64,000 bases of DNA from Arthrobacter ruber. GTDB lineage: Bacteria; Actinomycetota; Actinomycetes; Actinomycetales; Micrococcaceae. Position 1 is the stretch's first letter. Each line of letters starts with the position of its first letter. The translations under genes and the position numbers were made by a program. Below the pieces are notes generated by a model. It saw only the letters and a list, made by a program, of their open reading frames with translations, had not been told where the DNA came from and did no database searches. This document shows, piece after piece, positions 8,167-16,927 of the stretch. The stretch is from contig NZ_PPTH01000014.1 in assembly GCF_002954225.1 (NCBI RefSeq), positions 124,001 to 188,000 of the forward strand, given 5' to 3'.

Positions 8167-8775
8167 ATGGCAGCCGAATCGCTTGCGAAGTCCCGCATCC
8201 TGGGCGGACTCGTGCTCATCCCGTGATCCTCGGCTCGGTTGTCGAAACCTGCGCTTCCGGGCTTTCTGGAACTTGGCAGCTTCACCACCGCCCTGTTCGC
8301 CGACTCGGCCCTGCCGCTGATCGCCGTGCTGATCTTCGCCACCGGCATGCAGATCACCGCCAAGGCCTCCGGCCCCGTCCTCGCGACCACCGGCGGCGTC
8401 CTGCTGTTCAACACGATCATCCGCGCCGCCCTCGTCGCCGGGCTCGGCAACATCCCCTTCCTCACCCTCCTCACCCTGCTCGCCGCCGCCATCCCCGTGA
8501 TCCTCGGATTCATCATTGGCAGCCTCGACGCCAAGTGGACCGAGGTCATGCGGCCCGTACCGAGCATCGTCATCCCGATCTTCGCCTTCGCCCTCGGCAC
8601 CGGCATCGACCTCCGCAACGTCATCGCCGGCGACATCAGCGGCATCTTCGTCGGCACCGCCGCCACCCTCATCACCGGCACCCTGGTGTACATCGGCTAC
8701 CGCTTCGTCCTCCGCCGGGGCGCCAAGGCCGGCTCCCGCAGGGCAACCCAAGCGACGCTTGCCGCCGCGTCGTAG
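8167..8775 (+). pseudogene. Decayed KdgT-type permease (paralogue of the gene at 14541)
   Basis: The DNA aligns along its length with the intact permease gene at 14541-15626. The shared features include the ATG context, the start MAAESL, and the long stretch FATGMQITAKASGP. The copy is broken. About 27 bp are lost near codon 12, and a one-base deletion gives a TGA at 8224 before a compensating insertion restores frame. About 66 codons of the central membrane segments are missing, apparently by recombination between two Gly-Leu-Gly repeats. A 9-bp duplication adds three residues, and the C-terminal 70-odd residues are replaced. The remainder could still be translated from an internal start but would lack several helices, so function is unlikely. 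Confidence 0.85.
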
Positions 8776-8786
8776 CCGGACGTGCC

Positions 8787-9110
8787 ATGACTTCTTCCGC
8801 ACCTCCAGCGGACATCGCCGACGATTCCGTCTATGGCTAGGCAAGCGCCGATCGCGTCGGGCAAGCTGCCCGCGGGGGCGTAGCTACGCGAGACGACGCT
8901 CACCTCGCGAATCGGCGCGAACAGGATCCCGATCCGCGAGGCACTCAACCGGCTCGCCGTGGATGGACCCGTGGAGCTCAGCCGCAACAAGGCTGCAGGT
9001 AATTAGCATCTCCCCCGGACATCGCCAACGTGTGCGACGTGCGGGCCGGCTTCGAACGGCACGCCGTCCTGTTCGATCCCGGACCTCACAGCGGGATCGG
9101 ACCTAGCACC
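8787..9110 (+). pseudogene. Decayed GntR/FadR-type regulator
   Basis: Reading through three lesions recovers a typical GntR winged helix. It starts MTSSAPPADIADDSVYG, shifts frame and stops near 8838, then continues IASGKLPAGA, a TAG at 8881, LRETT, and IPIREALNRLAVDGPVEL. A second frameshift near 9000 precedes VCDVRAGFERHAV, which matches the start of the ligand-binding FCD helices. The sequence then ends at the 3' end of the GT8 gene. This family differs from the HutC-type GntR at 17983, so the dead permease/regulator pair is not a simple duplicate of the live operon. Confidence 0.75.
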
Positions 9111-9123
9111 TTCGCCTGCGGGG

Positions 9124-9966
9124 TCAGGAGCGGACGGGTGCGCCCAAGGTGGCGGCCATCTTCCACCAGAGCCGGTTCACCTCGACGTACCGGTCGGTGG
9201 GGTCGAGCGGCTTCGCCCACGGCTTGTCGATGATGTAGTGGATGTTCTTCACCGACGCCGGATCCCAGACCGACGGGTGCTGGTGCGGCAGGGTCTTCAG
9301 CGCGTTGTACACGTAGGGCAGCGGCTGCCAGCGGTCGCGGTAGAACTCGTTGAGGAAGTCCTGCTCCGCGAACGGGTAGTGCGAGAGGTCCTCAACAGCC
9401 GCCAGCCGCCCCACCATGTCGGCGAGGACGGCCTCGTCGGGCGACAGTACGAGGAAGCCGCCGTTCAGGTAGTTGTCCATCGCCCCCGGTTCGGTGACGT
9501 GGTCCCCGCCGCGGCAGTGCGTGTAGAAGCAGGTCTCGGGCCGCCAGCTCGCCGGATAGCTCGCGATCCGATTGGGGTTGCACCGGCAGGCGTGGCAGGC
9601 GGCGATGGCGCCGTCGGCCAGGTCCAGCGAGAACAGCTCGTCCATGTTCCGCGTCACCAGCATGTCGGCGTCCAGGAAGACGACGCGCTCGAACTCCGTG
9701 AGGCCCCAGACAGCCAGCTTGGTCCACACCTCCGCGAACCGGGAGTTGGCGTAGCTGTCCGCCGACCCGCCGGCAGGACGCAACGGTGCCACGTCGCGCA
9801 GGAGGCACCCGTCGTCCTGCAGGAGGCGCCGGGCCTGCTCGTCGATCCCCTCGGTCACCATGACCACGAGGGGGATGGTGCTGCCGGAGGCCGCGAGCGA
9901 GGCACGCAGCGTCCGGACCCCGATCAGGTAGTCGGGTTGAGTCGATAAGGTCACCCAGGCATTCAT
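9124..9966 (-). CDS. Glycosyltransferase family 8 (glycogenin/galactinol-synthase-like)
   Basis: A 280-residue cytosolic GT-A enzyme with no membrane segment. It opens with AWVTLSTQPDYLIGVRTLRASL, the usual GT8 start, and has the metal and nucleotide-sugar DxD motif as FLDADML (D99, D101). The acceptor-side stretch DNYLNGGFLVLS is also typical, and HYIIDKPW near the C-terminus matches the family HxxxxKPW. It is retaining and UDP-sugar-dependent by family; the acceptor is unknown. The gene lies 33 bp downstream of the lactone oxidase gene and is probably co-transcribed with it. Confidence 0.88.
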   Translation of the reverse strand: MNAWVTLSTQPDYLIGVRTLRASLAASGSTIPLVVMVTEGIDEQARRLLQDDGCLLRDVAPLRPAGGSADSYANSRFAEVWTKLAVWGLTEFERVVFLDADMLVTRNMDELFSLDLADGAIAACHACRCNPNRIASYPASWRPETCFYTHCRGGDHVTEPGAMDNYLNGGFLVLSPDEAVLADMVGRLAAVEDLSHYPFAEQDFLNEFYRDRWQPLPYVYNALKTLPHQHPSVWDPASVKNIHYIIDKPWAKPLDPTDRYVEVNRLWWKMAATLGAPVRS

Positions 9967-9999
9967 TGGTGGTGTTCCTGTCCTAGTGGGCGGGTCGGG

Positions 10000-11382
10000 T
10001 CAGTCGAGGAGCGCATCGGTGAAGGCATTTGCGAAGCGGTGCTCGGGGTCCAGCGCCTCGCGCACCCGGCGGAAGGCTTCCCACTGGGGGTAGAGCGCCG
10101 GCCAGTCGTAGAGGGACTCGTCGAAGTACTTGCCCCAGTGCGGCCTGCCACCCTCCTCGGCCAGGGCCCGCTCCACGGCCCGGAGGAAGCTGTTCCCCTC
10201 CTCGGACAGCGAACCGTCCGCCGCGTAGTAGACCACGAAGCCGAAGTAGCAGGTGTCCTGGCCGTTGGACGGGCTCAGCCATCCCTCGGACGCGCCGGTG
10301 CAGCGCAGGATCACCGGGTAGTGCATGCGGGGGCGGGTCTCCGCATGCCAGTCCTTGATCTTCCTGATGACAGCTCCGGCCCGGGCGAGCGGAATGGCGA
10401 TCTCCACGTTGATCTGAGGGGTCGCGATCCCCTTGCAGAACACCTGGTAGATGTCACCCGTGACGTCGGTGAAGTCCCGGAAGCGCGACACCGTGCGGAG
10501 CGACTTGCCGTTGTCGGCGACGCCCTTGCTGTCGTCGCGGAGGTGCTGCAGCGTTGCCTCGATCGTGCTGTTCATGGACGTATCGGTCGTCGCGTACTCC
10601 ACGAGCTGACTGCCACCGGCCCGGTACCGGGAGACCTCGTCGTCGGACGCCTCGTTGGCGGTCCACGCCTGCACCTGGTTTTCCTGGGGGAACCACCACG
10701 CCTTGACCAGGATGTTCTCCCGGTTCCAGGTCTCCAGGTCCGTTTCGAGTGTGCCCGCGTCGACAGCCTTCTTCACGCAGGTGTAGATCATCGACTCCCG
10801 TGCGCGCAACGTCACGGCGGTGATCACGCCCAGTGAGCCGAGGCCGAGCTGGACCGCGGGGAAGTCCGGGTGGTCATGGTCGAACTCCGCGACCGTGCCG
10901 TCGGCCAGCACCATGCGGATGGCCAGCGCGGCGCCGGCGATCGAGCTCTGCTGCAGCCCTTGACCGTGGGTTCCGGTCGACAGGGCGCCGGCCAGCGTCT
11001 GCTCGGCGATCACCCCGGGTGAGGCGTCCAGCATCTGCCCCCGCGCGGTGAGGAACGCGTACACCTCGGCCAGCGAGGTCGAGCCGGCGAAGGTCGCGGT
11101 GTCATCGGTGCTGGAGATCAGACCGCTCAGCCTGCTCAGGTCCAGGAGCGTGCCGGCTCCGTCCGCGACCTCGATCATCCTGCCGGGCGACATCCGACTC
11201 CCGATCATCCGGACCCGCCCGTCACTGGTGGACAGGAAGTCGCACAGCTCCGCCTCGCTGGCCGGCGCGACGACCGAGCCGGGCAGGCCCAGCCGGGAGT
11301 TCCAGGCCCAGTTGCGGAGCCGGATGTCCTCGCCGGTGAGCTCCGGCTCCTGGTGGGGGTAGGTGAGCTGTGTGATGGCCAT
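10000..11382 (-). CDS. FAD-dependent sugar-1,4-lactone oxidase (D-arabinono/L-gulonolactone oxidase-like)
   Basis: A 461-residue VAO-fold flavoprotein. The N-terminal FAD-binding half contains VRMIGSRMSPGRM and the PP-loop motif ALSTGTHGQGL. The C-terminal ALO domain ends HRFANAFTDALL, the usual finish of this family. Members oxidise aldonolactones or related polyols with O2 or a dehydrogenase acceptor. I chose the ATG at 11382 because AGGAG lies eight bases upstream; a longer frame to 11454 has no such site. Its partner is the GT8 gene downstream. A 2-hydroxyacid dehydrogenase gene diverges across a 169-bp gap. The substrate cannot be specified. Confidence 0.85.
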   Translation of the reverse strand: MAITQLTYPHQEPELTGEDIRLRNWAWNSRLGLPGSVVAPASEAELCDFLSTSDGRVRMIGSRMSPGRMIEVADGAGTLLDLSRLSGLISSTDDTATFAGSTSLAEVYAFLTARGQMLDASPGVIAEQTLAGALSTGTHGQGLQQSSIAGAALAIRMVLADGTVAEFDHDHPDFPAVQLGLGSLGVITAVTLRARESMIYTCVKKAVDAGTLETDLETWNRENILVKAWWFPQENQVQAWTANEASDDEVSRYRAGGSQLVEYATTDTSMNSTIEATLQHLRDDSKGVADNGKSLRTVSRFRDFTDVTGDIYQVFCKGIATPQINVEIAIPLARAGAVIRKIKDWHAETRPRMHYPVILRCTGASEGWLSPSNGQDTCYFGFVVYYAADGSLSEEGNSFLRAVERALAEEGGRPHWGKYFDESLYDWPALYPQWEAFRRVREALDPEHRFANAFTDALLD

Positions 11383-11551
11383 GACGAGTCTCCTGTGGAA
11401 GTTCGGTTCTGCCTTCGAAGCCGCACCGACGGGCGCGGCTGATCCATCGGGCACGGGTGTTTCCGGCCACCGTGGATGAATTTCTCAGTTCTGTAGGAGT
11501 CCTGCGGACACCACAGCCCTGCCTCGTCAAGGGGATGTTTACACTGACGAA

Positions 11552-12466
11552 ATGACTGTCGTCTGCGTACCCGATCCGAATGCCCGCGATCTCCTCGGAG
11601 CCCTTCCCGACGGGGTCGAGGTGATCGTCTGGGACGGCGGGGGCGAGAAGCCTGAGCGGCTGGCGGAGACCGTCTTCTGGGTGCCGCAGGTCGAGGACTC
11701 CACCGACCTCGCCGGGAAGTTCGCCGCCATGCCGAAGCTCGAGGTCACCCAGCTGACGAGTGCCGGCGTCGAGGACATCTTCGAGCACGTCCCGGACGGT
11801 GTGACCCTGTGCAGCGCGCGTGGCGTGCACGGCCCGGCTGTCGCCGAACTGGTCCTCGCCGTCGTCCTGGCCACGCTGCGTCGGCTGCCCCACTTCGGGG
11901 AAGCGCAGCGACAGGGCCGCTGGGACCCGATGGAGGCCGACGACCTGCGCGACAAGCGCGTCCTGATCATCGGCGCCGGTGACCTCGGAGAGCAGACCGC
12001 CCGCCGCCTGCGGAGCTTCGACGTCGTTCCCGTGTTCGTGGCGCACACCGCACGAGTCGGCATCCACGCCACCTCGGAGCTGCCGGGCCTGCTGCCCGAG
12101 GCCGACGTGGTGGTGCTGACCGTTCCGCTCACGGAGGCCACCACAGGTCTCGTCGACGCGGAGTTCCTGTCCCGGATGCCCGACGGCGCCCTGCTGGTCA
12201 ACGTGGCGCGCGGCAAGGTCGTGGACACCTCGGCGCTGCTCGCGGAACTGACGTCCGGGCGGCTGCGCGCCGCCCTGGACGTGATGGAACCGGAGCCCCT
12301 GCCTGCCGACCACCCGCTGTGGACCGCTCCGAACCTGATCATCACCCCGCACGCCGCCGGCTCGATCGCGCAGTCCGGCCCACGAGCCTTCGCGCTGGTC
12401 AACGCGCAGGTGCGCCGCTACGTGGCCGGCGAGGACCTCGTCAACGTGGTGAAGGGTGCCCACTGA
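11552..12466 (+). CDS. D-isomer-specific 2-hydroxyacid dehydrogenase
   Basis: A 304-residue protein of the phosphoglycerate/formate dehydrogenase superfamily. The Rossmann motif is GAGDLG at 141-146. The catalytic residues fit the family: Arg220 in NVARG, a Glu near 248 in DVMEPEPLP, and His267 in TPHAAG. It would interconvert a 2-hydroxyacid and a 2-oxoacid with NAD(P)H. It is divergent from the lactone oxidase gene and converges on the glycosyltransferase gene, with four bases between the stops. The substrate is unknown; glyoxylate or hydroxypyruvate reductase activity is common in this group. Confidence 0.9.
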   Translation: MTVVCVPDPNARDLLGALPDGVEVIVWDGGGEKPERLAETVFWVPQVEDSTDLAGKFAAMPKLEVTQLTSAGVEDIFEHVPDGVTLCSARGVHGPAVAELVLAVVLATLRRLPHFGEAQRQGRWDPMEADDLRDKRVLIIGAGDLGEQTARRLRSFDVVPVFVAHTARVGIHATSELPGLLPEADVVVLTVPLTEATTGLVDAEFLSRMPDGALLVNVARGKVVDTSALLAELTSGRLRAALDVMEPEPLPADHPLWTAPNLIITPHAAGSIAQSGPRAFALVNAQVRRYVAGEDLVNVVKGAH

Positions 12467-12470
12467 GACC

Positions 12471-13484
12471 TCAGGCATATGCCGTGAAGTGCGGGCCGAG
12501 GGTGTCGAGCCAGGCGACCGGATGCACGGCCACGGCGTCGGCGCCGGGCCGGGCCCGCGCGGCCGCGACCGCCTCCTGCAGCGCCGCTCCGGTCCGGGCG
12601 AACGGGTAGCGGTCGAGCACCCAGCGGCGATTGGCTTCGCGGACCGGCGCCAGGGCGTCGAGGTCCTGGATCAGGTCTGCCACCCGGTCGCGGATCAGCA
12701 GCGGTCGCTGGTCCGGGACCCGCCAGGCACCGGGTGCCTCGAACAGCTCGTGCCCGCCGCCGCCGTCGTACCCGACCACGAGGCAGCCCGACGCCAGCGC
12801 CTCGGCGACCGGCAGGCCGTAGCTCTCGGTGTGCCCGAGGGCGACGAAGACCGCCGAGCCCGCCAGGGTGGCGGCCACCTCCGCCCGCGGGGCCTGGACC
12901 AGTTCCACCAGCTCCACTCCCGAGAGTCGTGGCTCGTCGGCCAGCAGCCGCCTCAGCAGCGAGGCCTCCCGCGGCCGCTTCTGGGGGAACCAGCTCACCC
13001 GGAGCTGGTCGGTCGCGTCGGGGGCGAACAGCTCGCCGTCGACCGGGTTGGGCACCACGCTCACCGGCAGGCCGGGCAGCGCGGCGGACAGCACGTCGCG
13101 GCTCTCCTCGGACACCACCCAGATCGCGGGCGCCGGCGTCCAGCCGGGGAAGTCCTCGCCGGGCGCGCCGGCGGCGAAGGTGTAGAAGTGGTTCTGGTTG
13201 AAGATGACCTTGCGCGCTCCGTGTGCCGGATCGCGGCCCTGGACGGTCGGTGTCTCCGGCAGCACCAGGAGGTCGTCGGCGCCGATCGCAGTGGTGTTGC
13301 CGAACAGCATGGGCACGTCGTCGGAGATCCAGTCGGTGCGGTCGTCCGCGTCGGGCAGCCACAACCAGGCCTCGTGGCCACGCTCACGCAGCAGCCGGAC
13401 GTGCTGGGTCATTACGTGCACGCCGCCGCTGTGGTGGCGCGTGGCGAAACCCGCGTAGACGATCTTCCCTGGAGTGCTCACCAT
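12471..13484 (-). CDS. Glycosyltransferase, GT-B fold (GT4-like)
   Basis: A 337-residue GT-B glycosyltransferase. The N-terminal half begins KIVYAGFATRHHSGGVHVM, and a C-terminal sugar-nucleotide domain carries the ESYGLPVAEALASG signature, the E-x7-E motif of retaining GT4 enzymes. The start at 13484 overlaps the end of the GT2 gene by 7 bp, so the two are translationally coupled. A longer frame to 13697 runs antisense-like inside the GT2 gene and is rejected. The pair probably adds consecutive sugars to a surface glycan or glycolipid. Confidence 0.87.
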   Translation of the reverse strand: MVSTPGKIVYAGFATRHHSGGVHVMTQHVRLLRERGHEAWLWLPDADDRTDWISDDVPMLFGNTTAIGADDLLVLPETPTVQGRDPAHGARKVIFNQNHFYTFAAGAPGEDFPGWTPAPAIWVVSEESRDVLSAALPGLPVSVVPNPVDGELFAPDATDQLRVSWFPQKRPREASLLRRLLADEPRLSGVELVELVQAPRAEVAATLAGSAVFVALGHTESYGLPVAEALASGCLVVGYDGGGGHELFEAPGAWRVPDQRPLLIRDRVADLIQDLDALAPVREANRRWVLDRYPFARTGAALQEAVAAARARPGADAVAVHPVAWLDTLGPHFTAYA

Positions 13485-14290
13485 GTTGGAGCCGTCAGGT
13501 ACCAGGACGCGCCGCTCCCGGTGTTGTGGGCGGGGAACGAGTCCGGGCCGAGCCCGACGTCCGCCTGCCACCCGTCGCCCCACTTGGCGTCCAGTCCATG
13601 GAGGATCTCCGCCCGGTTGCCCTCGGAGCTCTGACCGGTCCGGTTCATCGTCTGCCGCCGCAGGTGCGAGACGTAGGCGCCTTCCGTGACCACGCACCGC
13701 AGGCCGGCCGCCCGCACGCGGATCGCCAGGTCGATGTCCGCGCCGTAGCCGTGCCGCGGGAAGGTGACATCGTCCAGACCTCCCAGTCCGACGACGGGGG
13801 GGACGGCGAACGCTATGGCGGTGCCGTCACAGAAGTCGACGTCGCGCAACACGTCGCGCGGGACGTACTCCGCGGCGGTACCCGGTATCGCAGAGGCCCG
13901 CTGGTGGAGCCAGAAATCGTCGTAGCAGGCCGCCGCGAGCGCGATGTCGTCCGCTGTGGAGAAGGGCGCGAGCAATCCATCGAGGAACCCGGGCGACAGC
14001 CGGATGTCGTTGTTCAGCACCACGCAGACCGCATGGCCATCGCGCGACGCCGTCTGCAGAGCCCAGTTGGCGGCGCCGATCCACCGCAGGTTGCGCCCCG
14101 GGCGGTGGACCTCGATGCGCCCCTCAGGGAGGACGTAGTCACCGGCGTTGTCGACCACCACGATGCGCAGGGCCGGGTCGAGGTCGCTCCTGTCGCGGAC
14201 TAGGTCGTGCACGACCGCATCGGTCAGCTCCGGCGAACCGAAGGCGGGGATGACCACCAGTGCCGACGCGGCGGTCGCGGAGGGGGTCAC
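13478..14290 (-). CDS. Glycosyltransferase family 2
   Basis: A 270-residue GT-A enzyme. The N-terminal strand SALVVIPAFGSPEL and the RIVVVDNAG turn are typical of GT2. The metal-binding motif is VLNNDIRL, and YGADIDLAIRVRAAG fits the conserved acid/base (ED-type) region. There is no membrane helix, unlike processive GT2 synthases. The start is uncertain: GTG at 14290 opens the conserved domain but has no strong Shine-Dalgarno sequence, while the frame is open back to 14452, over the permease leader. It is the first gene of a two-gene unit with the GT4 enzyme. Confidence 0.83.
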   Translation of the reverse strand: MTPSATAASALVVIPAFGSPELTDAVVHDLVRDRSDLDPALRIVVVDNAGDYVLPEGRIEVHRPGRNLRWIGAANWALQTASRDGHAVCVVLNNDIRLSPGFLDGLLAPFSTADDIALAAACYDDFWLHQRASAIPGTAAEYVPRDVLRDVDFCDGTAIAFAVPPVVGLGGLDDVTFPRHGYGADIDLAIRVRAAGLRCVVTEGAYVSHLRRQTMNRTGQSSEGNRAEILHGLDAKWGDGWQADVGLGPDSFPAHNTGSGASWYLTAPTW

Positions 14291-14479
14291 TGCTTGGCAC
14301 GGGCGGCGCGGCCCCCGCGGTCGCCGTTCAGCGTGATGATCAACATCGGTTCCCGTCAGGTCAGGTGGACGTGCGCCACGGCAGCGAAGACTACGAAGTA
14401 GTTCTGCCAGGCCCAGCGAACGGATGGCTCTTTCTTGTGTGACGTGCCCCACGCGGCTTACAGTAAGTACATCGTGTCC

Positions 14480-14492
14480 GTACTAGTTGTAC
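14480..14492. promoter_or_regulatory. Candidate GntR operator GTACTAGTTGTAC upstream of the KdgT operon
   Basis: An imperfect inverted repeat, five of six pairs around a central G, 48 bp before the permease ATG. The flanking leader (ACATCGTGTCC before it, CACCCCTCCG after it) is also found before the decayed permease, where the repeat has lost its outer GTAC bases. That fits an operator that decayed together with the dead gene. Confidence 0.45.
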
Positions 14493-14540
14493 GCACCCCT
14501 CCGCCCACACAGACCTCCCGCACAGAGAGAAGATTCGCCA

Positions 14541-15626
14541 ATGGCAGCCGAATCGCTTCCGAAGTCCCGCATCCCCCTGTTCGACGGCATGAACCGCATC
14601 CCCGGCGGGCTCATGCTGATCCCCCTGATCCTCGGTTCGATGGTCGGGACATTTACGCCCGGCTTCCTCGAACTCGGTAGCTTCACCACCGCCCTGTTCG
14701 CCGAATCGGCCCTGCCCCTGATCGCCGTCCTGATCTTCGCCACCGGCATGCAGATCACCGCCAAGGCGTCGGGTCCCGTGCTCGCGACCACCGGCGTGGT
14801 CCTGCTGTTCAAGACGATCATCCCCGCCGCCCTCGTCGCGGGTCTCGGTCTGTTGGTCGGCGTCGAGGGCATCCTCGGCATCTCGATCCTCGCCCTGCTG
14901 GCCAGCTTCGACAACAGCAACGGCGGCCTCTGGCTCGCCTTCACCGGCCGCTACGGCGACTACCGCGACCGCGGCGCCTACATGGCCTCCGCCATCAACG
15001 ACGGCCCCTTCTTCACCCTGCTGTTCCTCGGCATGTCGGGCCTCGGCAACATCCCGTTCCTCACCCTGCTCGCCGCCGTCATCCCCCTGATTCTCGGCTT
15101 CATCGTCGGCAACCTCGACGCGAAGTGGACCGAGGTCATGCGGCCCGTGCCGAACATCGTCATCCCCTTCTTCGCCTTTGCGCTCGGCACCGGCATCGAC
15201 CTCCGCAACGTCATCGCCGGTGGCATCGGCGGCATCTTCGTCGGCATCGCCGCCACCCTGATCACCGGAACCCTCGTGTACATCGGCTACCGGTTCGTCC
15301 TCCGGCGCGGCATCAAGTCCGGCATCGGCATCGCCTCCGCGACCACGGCCGGCAACTCGATCGCCACGCCGGCCATCGTCGCCGCTGCGGACCCCAGCTT
15401 TGCTCCGTTCGTCGAAGTCGCGACCGCTCAGGTCGCTTCCGCCGTCCTGGTCACTGCCATCTTCGCGCCACTCCTCGCCACCTGGGTGCTCAAGCGCCAG
15501 GGCGGTCTGGACACGGAGGACGCCGCGCATGTCATCCCCACCTCCGCTTCGGAGCTCCCTCCCGCCGGCGATCCCTCCGCACCCATTACCCGTCCCCGTC
15601 GAATCGAACAGGACGGCGAGGCGTGA
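14541..15626 (+). CDS. 2-keto-3-deoxygluconate permease family (KdgT-like) sugar-acid transporter
   Basis: A 361-residue polytopic inner-membrane protein of the KdgT family (proton symport of 2-keto-3-deoxygluconate and related acids). Signature stretches are LFATGMQITAKASGPVL-like, ASFDNSNGGLWLAFTGRYGD, and TTAGNSIATPAIVAAADP, with about ten hydrophobic segments. The ATG at 14541 follows GAGAAG at suitable spacing; a longer frame to 14487 runs through the leader. Its stop overlaps the GTG of the kinase gene (GTGA). Because the downstream enzymes handle four-carbon acid sugars, the cargo is more likely a tetronate (threonate or erythronate) than KDG itself; this is inference from context. Confidence 0.88.
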   Translation: MAAESLPKSRIPLFDGMNRIPGGLMLIPLILGSMVGTFTPGFLELGSFTTALFAESALPLIAVLIFATGMQITAKASGPVLATTGVVLLFKTIIPAALVAGLGLLVGVEGILGISILALLASFDNSNGGLWLAFTGRYGDYRDRGAYMASAINDGPFFTLLFLGMSGLGNIPFLTLLAAVIPLILGFIVGNLDAKWTEVMRPVPNIVIPFFAFALGTGIDLRNVIAGGIGGIFVGIAATLITGTLVYIGYRFVLRRGIKSGIGIASATTAGNSIATPAIVAAADPSFAPFVEVATAQVASAVLVTAIFAPLLATWVLKRQGGLDTEDAAHVIPTSASELPPAGDPSAPITRPRRIEQDGEA

Positions 15627-16927
15627 CGGAAGCGCAGCCCGCTCCGATCGTCGGCATCGCTGCCGACGACGTCACCGGCGCCACCGACTCCGTGGTCCAG
15701 TTCTCCCGCATTGGCTGGTCCTCCCGGCTGCTGCTGGGCGAACTGCTCCCGGACTCGGTGGCACCGGGCAGCGCCCTGGCCGTGAACACAGACGCCCGCG
15801 CGATGGAACCCGTCGCCGCCCGTCAAGCGACGGCGAGCGCCATCAGGAACCTCGTCACTGCCGGGGCCGACCGCCTGTACCTGAAGATCGACTCCACCAT
15901 GCGCGGCAGCGTTCCGGCGCAGGTGGCCGGCGCGCTCGACGCGTGGCAGGAGCGGCACCCCGGCTGCTTCGCGGTCGCATGCCCGGCCTACCCGGCGATG
16001 GGGCGGACGATCGAGGACGGCCTGCTGCGGGTGCATGGCGGACCCGTCGAGGACTCCCCCGCGGGCCGGGACCCGGTCACGCCGGTTCCGACCAGTGAGT
16101 TCTCACAACTTCTGCCCGGCACCACGACGATCAGCCTCAGCGGTTCTGCGGACCGGGATGCGCAGACACTGCGGGACGCGGCGCGCGACGGCGTCGTGGT
16201 CGTCAATGCGGCGTCCGACGATGACCTCCGCACTCTTGCGGCCGCGCTCGTCGTCGCCGGTCCGACGGCAATACCCGCCGGCTCCGCCGGGCTGGCCGCA
16301 GCCATGGCAGCAGCCTGGGCCGTGGCCGGAGCAGTACACGCCGCATCAGAACTTGCACCCGCCGCGCAGGGGCAGCGGATCGTCGTCGTCGTCAGCTCAC
16401 TGCACGACGTCGCCCGCGCCCAGACCGACCACTTGCAATCCCAACTGGACTCCGCCGACCTCCGCATCCTGCAGCCCGACGAGACCCTGCTCGACCAGCC
16501 GAACCGGCTCGCCCAGTGGGCAGCTGGAGAGCTCGAGGTTCCGGAGTCCCTGCCGCGAGTCGTCGTCATCACCTCCCCCGAGGCGGTCGGCGGTTCCGGA
16601 ACCCTCAGCGGTACCGCCATCGCGAACAGCCTCGCGTTGGTGGTGCAGCAGACCCTGGCCCGCACGTCCGTCGGCGCCCTCGTGCTCGTCGGCGGCGACG
16701 GAGCCCGTGCCGTCCTCGACGCCACACGGGCCCAGGCGCTGCGCATCACCGGCGCCATCCAGGAGGGCATCCCGGTCGGCGTCGTCGAAGGCGGCACCGC
16801 GGCTGGAAAGATTGTCGTCACGAAGGCCGGCGGCTTTGGGCCGGTCACCGCCCTGCTCGACACCGTCACCGAACTCACCCAGACACTGACCCGCACGCTC
16901 GCCCAGTCAACGGAGGCATCCTTATGA
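15623..16927 (+). CDS. Four-carbon acid sugar kinase (DUF1537/OtnK family)
   Basis: A 434-residue soluble kinase. The N-terminal DUF1537 domain starts PIVGIAADDVTGATDS, the substrate-binding ADDxTGA motif, and includes LYLKIDSTMRGSV. The C-terminal nucleotide-binding domain has LVLVGGDGARAVLDA and ends with the GVVEGGTAAGKIVVTKAGGFG-type loop. The family phosphorylates D-threonate, D-erythronate or similar acids with ATP. The GTG start overlaps the permease stop, and the stop overlaps the PdxA2 ATG (ATGA), so the three genes are coupled. The product would be a 4-phosphotetronate for the next enzyme. Confidence 0.9.
   Translation: MTEAQPAPIVGIAADDVTGATDSVVQFSRIGWSSRLLLGELLPDSVAPGSALAVNTDARAMEPVAARQATASAIRNLVTAGADRLYLKIDSTMRGSVPAQVAGALDAWQERHPGCFAVACPAYPAMGRTIEDGLLRVHGGPVEDSPAGRDPVTPVPTSEFSQLLPGTTTISLSGSADRDAQTLRDAARDGVVVVNAASDDDLRTLAAALVVAGPTAIPAGSAGLAAAMAAAWAVAGAVHAASELAPAAQGQRIVVVVSSLHDVARAQTDHLQSQLDSADLRILQPDETLLDQPNRLAQWAAGELEVPESLPRVVVITSPEAVGGSGTLSGTAIANSLALVVQQTLARTSVGALVLVGGDGARAVLDATRAQALRITGAIQEGIPVGVVEGGTAAGKIVVTKAGGFGPVTALLDTVTELTQTLTRTLAQSTEASL

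Noticed and set aside
14458-14486. TTACAG-N17-TACTAG as a sigma-70 promoter for the sugar-acid operon
   Set aside because: Spacing is right, but the hexamers match the consensus poorly; kept only as a possibility next to the candidate operator.
14391-15530. Minus-strand open frame opposite the KdgT permease, and a similar one at 8077-8844
   Set aside because: Both are acidic Gly/Asp/Glu-rich reverse translations of the permease sequence; their similarity to each other only reflects the duplication.
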